The notes under the pieces are model-generated. The model ran no database searches. It was not told where the DNA came from and saw nothing but the letters and a program-made list of their open reading frames with translations. From Bacteroidota bacterium (GTDB lineage: Bacteria > Bacteroidota > Ignavibacteria > Ignavibacteriales > Melioribacteraceae), in the NCBI GenBank assembly GCA_021814855.1, contig JAKAHQ010000089.1, positions 1 through 7,105 of the forward strand: a stretch of 7,105 nucleotides of DNA. Reading direction: 5' to 3'. This document shows, piece by piece, positions 5,183-7,105 of this stretch. A program made the translations under genes and the position numbers. Position 1 is the stretch's first letter. The number at the start of each line of letters is the position of its first letter.

Positions 5183-7105
5183 TCATGCCTCGCGGAGTTG
5201 ATCGTTAAATATTATTTTAAATTGAGTTCCGTTTTTCCCGGAAACCTCAACGGAGCCGCTTAACTGCTGCACCATGGAGTTTACTATTTTTAACCCGAGA
5301 GAATCCGATGTGGCAATGTCGATGTACTCCGAAATGCCAACTCCGTTATCGCGGATGCATAAAATATAAGCATTGTCGGCTGCATGTTCCATCTTAATTT
5401 CAATCGCGAAAGGATAATCATCCGGTTTGTGTTTAACCCATTCGGGCGGGAAGGCGTATTTGTAAGCGTTCGTCATTAGCTCGTTAACAATCAGTCCGCA
5501 TGAAATAGCGCTGTCCAAACTTAATGTTACTTCGTTGATAATCAAGTTTGTTTTGATTGCCAGGCCTGTCCTGTTGAGAGATTTTCCCATATGCTCGAGC
5601 AGACTTTTTAAGTACTCCGTAAAATTTATATTGGCAAGATTTTTTGATTGATAAAGTTTTTCGTGAATCAACGCCATCGATTTTATTCTATTCTGGCTGT
5701 CTTCAAAAAGATTTAACGTTTCTTCATCCTGTATAGAAAATGATTGAAGGTACAGCAGGCTTGAAATGACTTGAAGATTATTTTTTACCCGGTGGTGAAT
5801 TTCTTTTAGCAACACTTCCTTTTCTTCCAGCGATGTTTGAACTTTTTCTTCCGCTGTTTTACGTTCTATTATTTCCTGGTTTAATTCCAGAATTGTTTTA
5901 TCGAGCACCCTGGTTCTTTCTGCAACGTGGGTCTCCAGTATTTTATTCCGGTTCTTAATTTTTCTTGTACGTTCATGCAGTATTAGCGCCGCTGTTAGCA
6001 ATAATCCAAGAGCCATTAATAATTTAAACCACCATGTTTGGTAAAACGCCGGGACAATAATCAGCTTTATAGAGGCCTCTTTTTCGTCCTTTATTCCGTT
6101 GTTGTTTGTGGCTTTAACAATAAATGTATATTCTCCCGGAGGAAGGTTGGTGTACGTTGCGGTGTTTCTCGAACCAATCTCGTTCCACCCTATATCAAAG
6201 CCATCAAGTTTGTAACGGAATGTATTCCGTTTGACATCGAAGTAATCCAGCAGCGCAAACTCAAACGTTATAACATCCATGTTGTGCGGTATCTCAACGC
6301 TTTTAATTTCGGAAATAGATTCTTTTAAAATACCGTCTTTCGTTATCGATACAGGCTGATTATATATCTTTAAATCCGTGAAGACAACCGGCGAATTCAA
6401 AACTTCGTCGTGTATGCTGTCGGGATTAAAATACATTAGTCCGGCAAGACCGAAATAAAGCGTGCCGTCTTTATCTTTAGCAGAAACATTTTGGTTGAAC
6501 TCAAGGCCTCTCAAACCGTTGCGTTTATTAAAGTTGAAGAAAATTGTTTTTTGCCTGTCGAATTTTGACAGACCTTTGTCCGTCGCAATCCAAAGATAAC
6601 CGCGGTTGTCTTCTAGAATTCCGTCAATAACATTGCCGGGCAGCCCGTCCTTCTTTGTATAGATTTTTATTTTTCTCGTTTTTTTATCGTAAGAGTTTAA
6701 TCCGTTGGAAGTACCCATCCAGATTATTCCATCTGAAGATTCAAACAGAGTTAAAACTTTTCTGTCGCTGATGTAATTTTGTGTCGAGGGGTCGTCGAAG
6801 AAATTAGTAAAGGTGTTCGTCTTCGGATCGAATTCGCTCGCGCCGCCTCTATCTGTTGCAATCCAAATTTTGCCTTCGGAGTCTTCAAGAACATCCCAGA
6901 TAAGATCGTTTCTTAAACTGTTTGGATTATGCGGATTAGGCAAGTACCTCGTAAATTTTCCCGTCTTAATGTTTAGATAATTCAACCCCCACCATGTGCC
7001 AATCCAAAGATTGCCGTTTCTATCTTCGAATAAAGAAGTAATTCCGTTATTGCTTATTGATGAGGGATTGTTTGCGTTGTACAGATATAATTTAATTTGT
7101 CCTGT
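5183..7105 (-). CDS. Propeller sensor histidine kinase (Reg_prop, Y_Y_Y, TM, HisKA_2, HATPase), 5' end outside window
   Basis: The frame is open from the right edge to TGA at 5183-5185, giving 640 residues; a TTG at 6985 is internal, since propeller sequence continues above it. Counting from the edge, Reg_prop beta-propeller blades recur at about residues 20-41, 67-96, 116-143 and 158-184, each with an L.ED..G.LWIGT.-type core. A Y_Y_Y domain follows (about 285-351, YKLDGFDIGWNEI...YTNLPPGEYTFIVKA), then one membrane helix (about 358-378, bases 5972-6034), a coiled-coil linker to about 430, and HisKA_2 with phospho-His in KEIHHRVKNNLQ (H437/H438). The HATPase has an N-box NELMTNAYKY (from N541), G1 DNGVG (586-590) and G2 SLGLKIV (602-608). 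The blades and Y_Y_Y domain are periplasmic and sense an unknown signal; in Bacteroidota relatives this is often a saccharide. No receiver or AraC domain is fused; the receiver is the adjacent gene. Confidence 0.95.
   Translation of the reverse strand, partial: TGQIKLYLYNANNPSSISNNGITSLFEDRNGNLWIGTWWGLNYLNIKTGKFTRYLPNPHNPNSLRNDLIWDVLEDSEGKIWIATDRGGASEFDPKTNTFTNFFDDPSTQNYISDRKVLTLFESSDGIIWMGTSNGLNSYDKKTRKIKIYTKKDGLPGNVIDGILEDNRGYLWIATDKGLSKFDRQKTIFFNFNKRNGLRGLEFNQNVSAKDKDGTLYFGLAGLMYFNPDSIHDEVLNSPVVFTDLKIYNQPVSITKDGILKESISEIKSVEIPHNMDVITFEFALLDYFDVKRNTFRYKLDGFDIGWNEIGSRNTATYTNLPPGEYTFIVKATNNNGIKDEKEASIKLIIVPAFYQTWWFKLLMALGLLLTAALILHERTRKIKNRNKILETHVAERTRVLDKTILELNQEIIERKTAEEKVQTSLEEKEVLLKEIHHRVKNNLQVISSLLYLQSFSIQDEETLNLFEDSQNRIKSMALIHEKLYQSKNLANINFTEYLKSLLEHMGKSLNRTGLAIKTNLIINEVTLSLDSAISCGLIVNELMTNAYKYAFPPEWVKHKPDDYPFAIEIKMEHAADNAYILCIRDNGVGISEYIDIATSDSLGLKIVNSMVQQLSGSVEVSGKNGTQFKIIFNDQLREA
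5188..5191 (-). promoter_or_regulatory. Shine-Dalgarno of the response regulator, inside the kinase 3' end
   Basis: Minus strand GAGG followed by CATGA and the ATG at 5182. The site lies in the last codons of the kinase, whose TGA immediately precedes the ATG, a layout consistent with coupled translation and matched amounts of kinase and receiver. Confidence 0.6.

Noticed and set aside
6038..6328. Open + strand frame inside the sensor kinase
   Set aside because: It lies wholly antisense to the Y_Y_Y region of the kinase; no ribosome site or domain pattern supports it.
6983..6985. TTG as the start of the sensor kinase
   Set aside because: The frame continues open to the window edge and the sequence above it (GITSLFEDRNGNLWIGT) is another propeller blade, so the true start is outside the window.

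Overview
The window is ordinary bacterial chromosome: densely packed, AT-leaning, with no RNA gene, mobile element, CRISPR array or origin that I can see. Two features suggest the Bacteroidota/Ignavibacteriota/Chlorobi side of the tree. One is promoter-like sites of the TTG...TAnnTTTG type used by the Bacteroidota sigma factor. The other is the type of the proteins: a Reg_prop/Y_Y_Y propeller sensor kinase, small secreted DUF4440-like proteins and a TM1266-like protein. This placement is inference; nothing in the window is a taxonomic marker.

Left part, + strand (1-4328). A 5'-truncated cutC runs directly (TAA then ATG) into an RluA-family pseudouridine synthase. A DinB-like four-helix-bundle protein follows. 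Next come an uncharacterised protein with a C-terminal membrane segment, a small exported basic protein with two EF-hand-loop-like repeats, and, after a strong Rho-independent terminator (2695-2731), an exported NTF2-like protein. A two-gene unit closes this part: a small ferredoxin-fold protein overlapping by 4 bases (ATGA) an AlkD-like DNA glycosylase that keeps the catalytic Trp/Asp/Trp set.

Right part, - strand (4341-7105). Read in transcription order from the right edge, it starts with a large sensor histidine kinase whose 5' end lies outside the window. It carries beta-propeller repeats, a Y_Y_Y domain, one membrane helix, HisKA_2 and HATPase. The stop codon abuts the start of a receiver-only response regulator. 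About 180 bp further on is a separate 86-residue TM1266-like (ACT/ferredoxin-fold) protein, with its own candidate promoter and Shine-Dalgarno. It converges on the AlkD-like gene with only 12 bases between the two stop codons.

The kinase and regulator clearly form one phosphorelay, and the ferredoxin-fold/AlkD pair is probably co-translated. The other neighbours share no evident pathway. I see no convincing new multi-gene system. The points most worth following are the receiver-only output of the propeller kinase, the EF-hand-like exported protein, the unknown tail-anchored-looking protein, and the TM1266-like protein without a visible hydrogenase locus.
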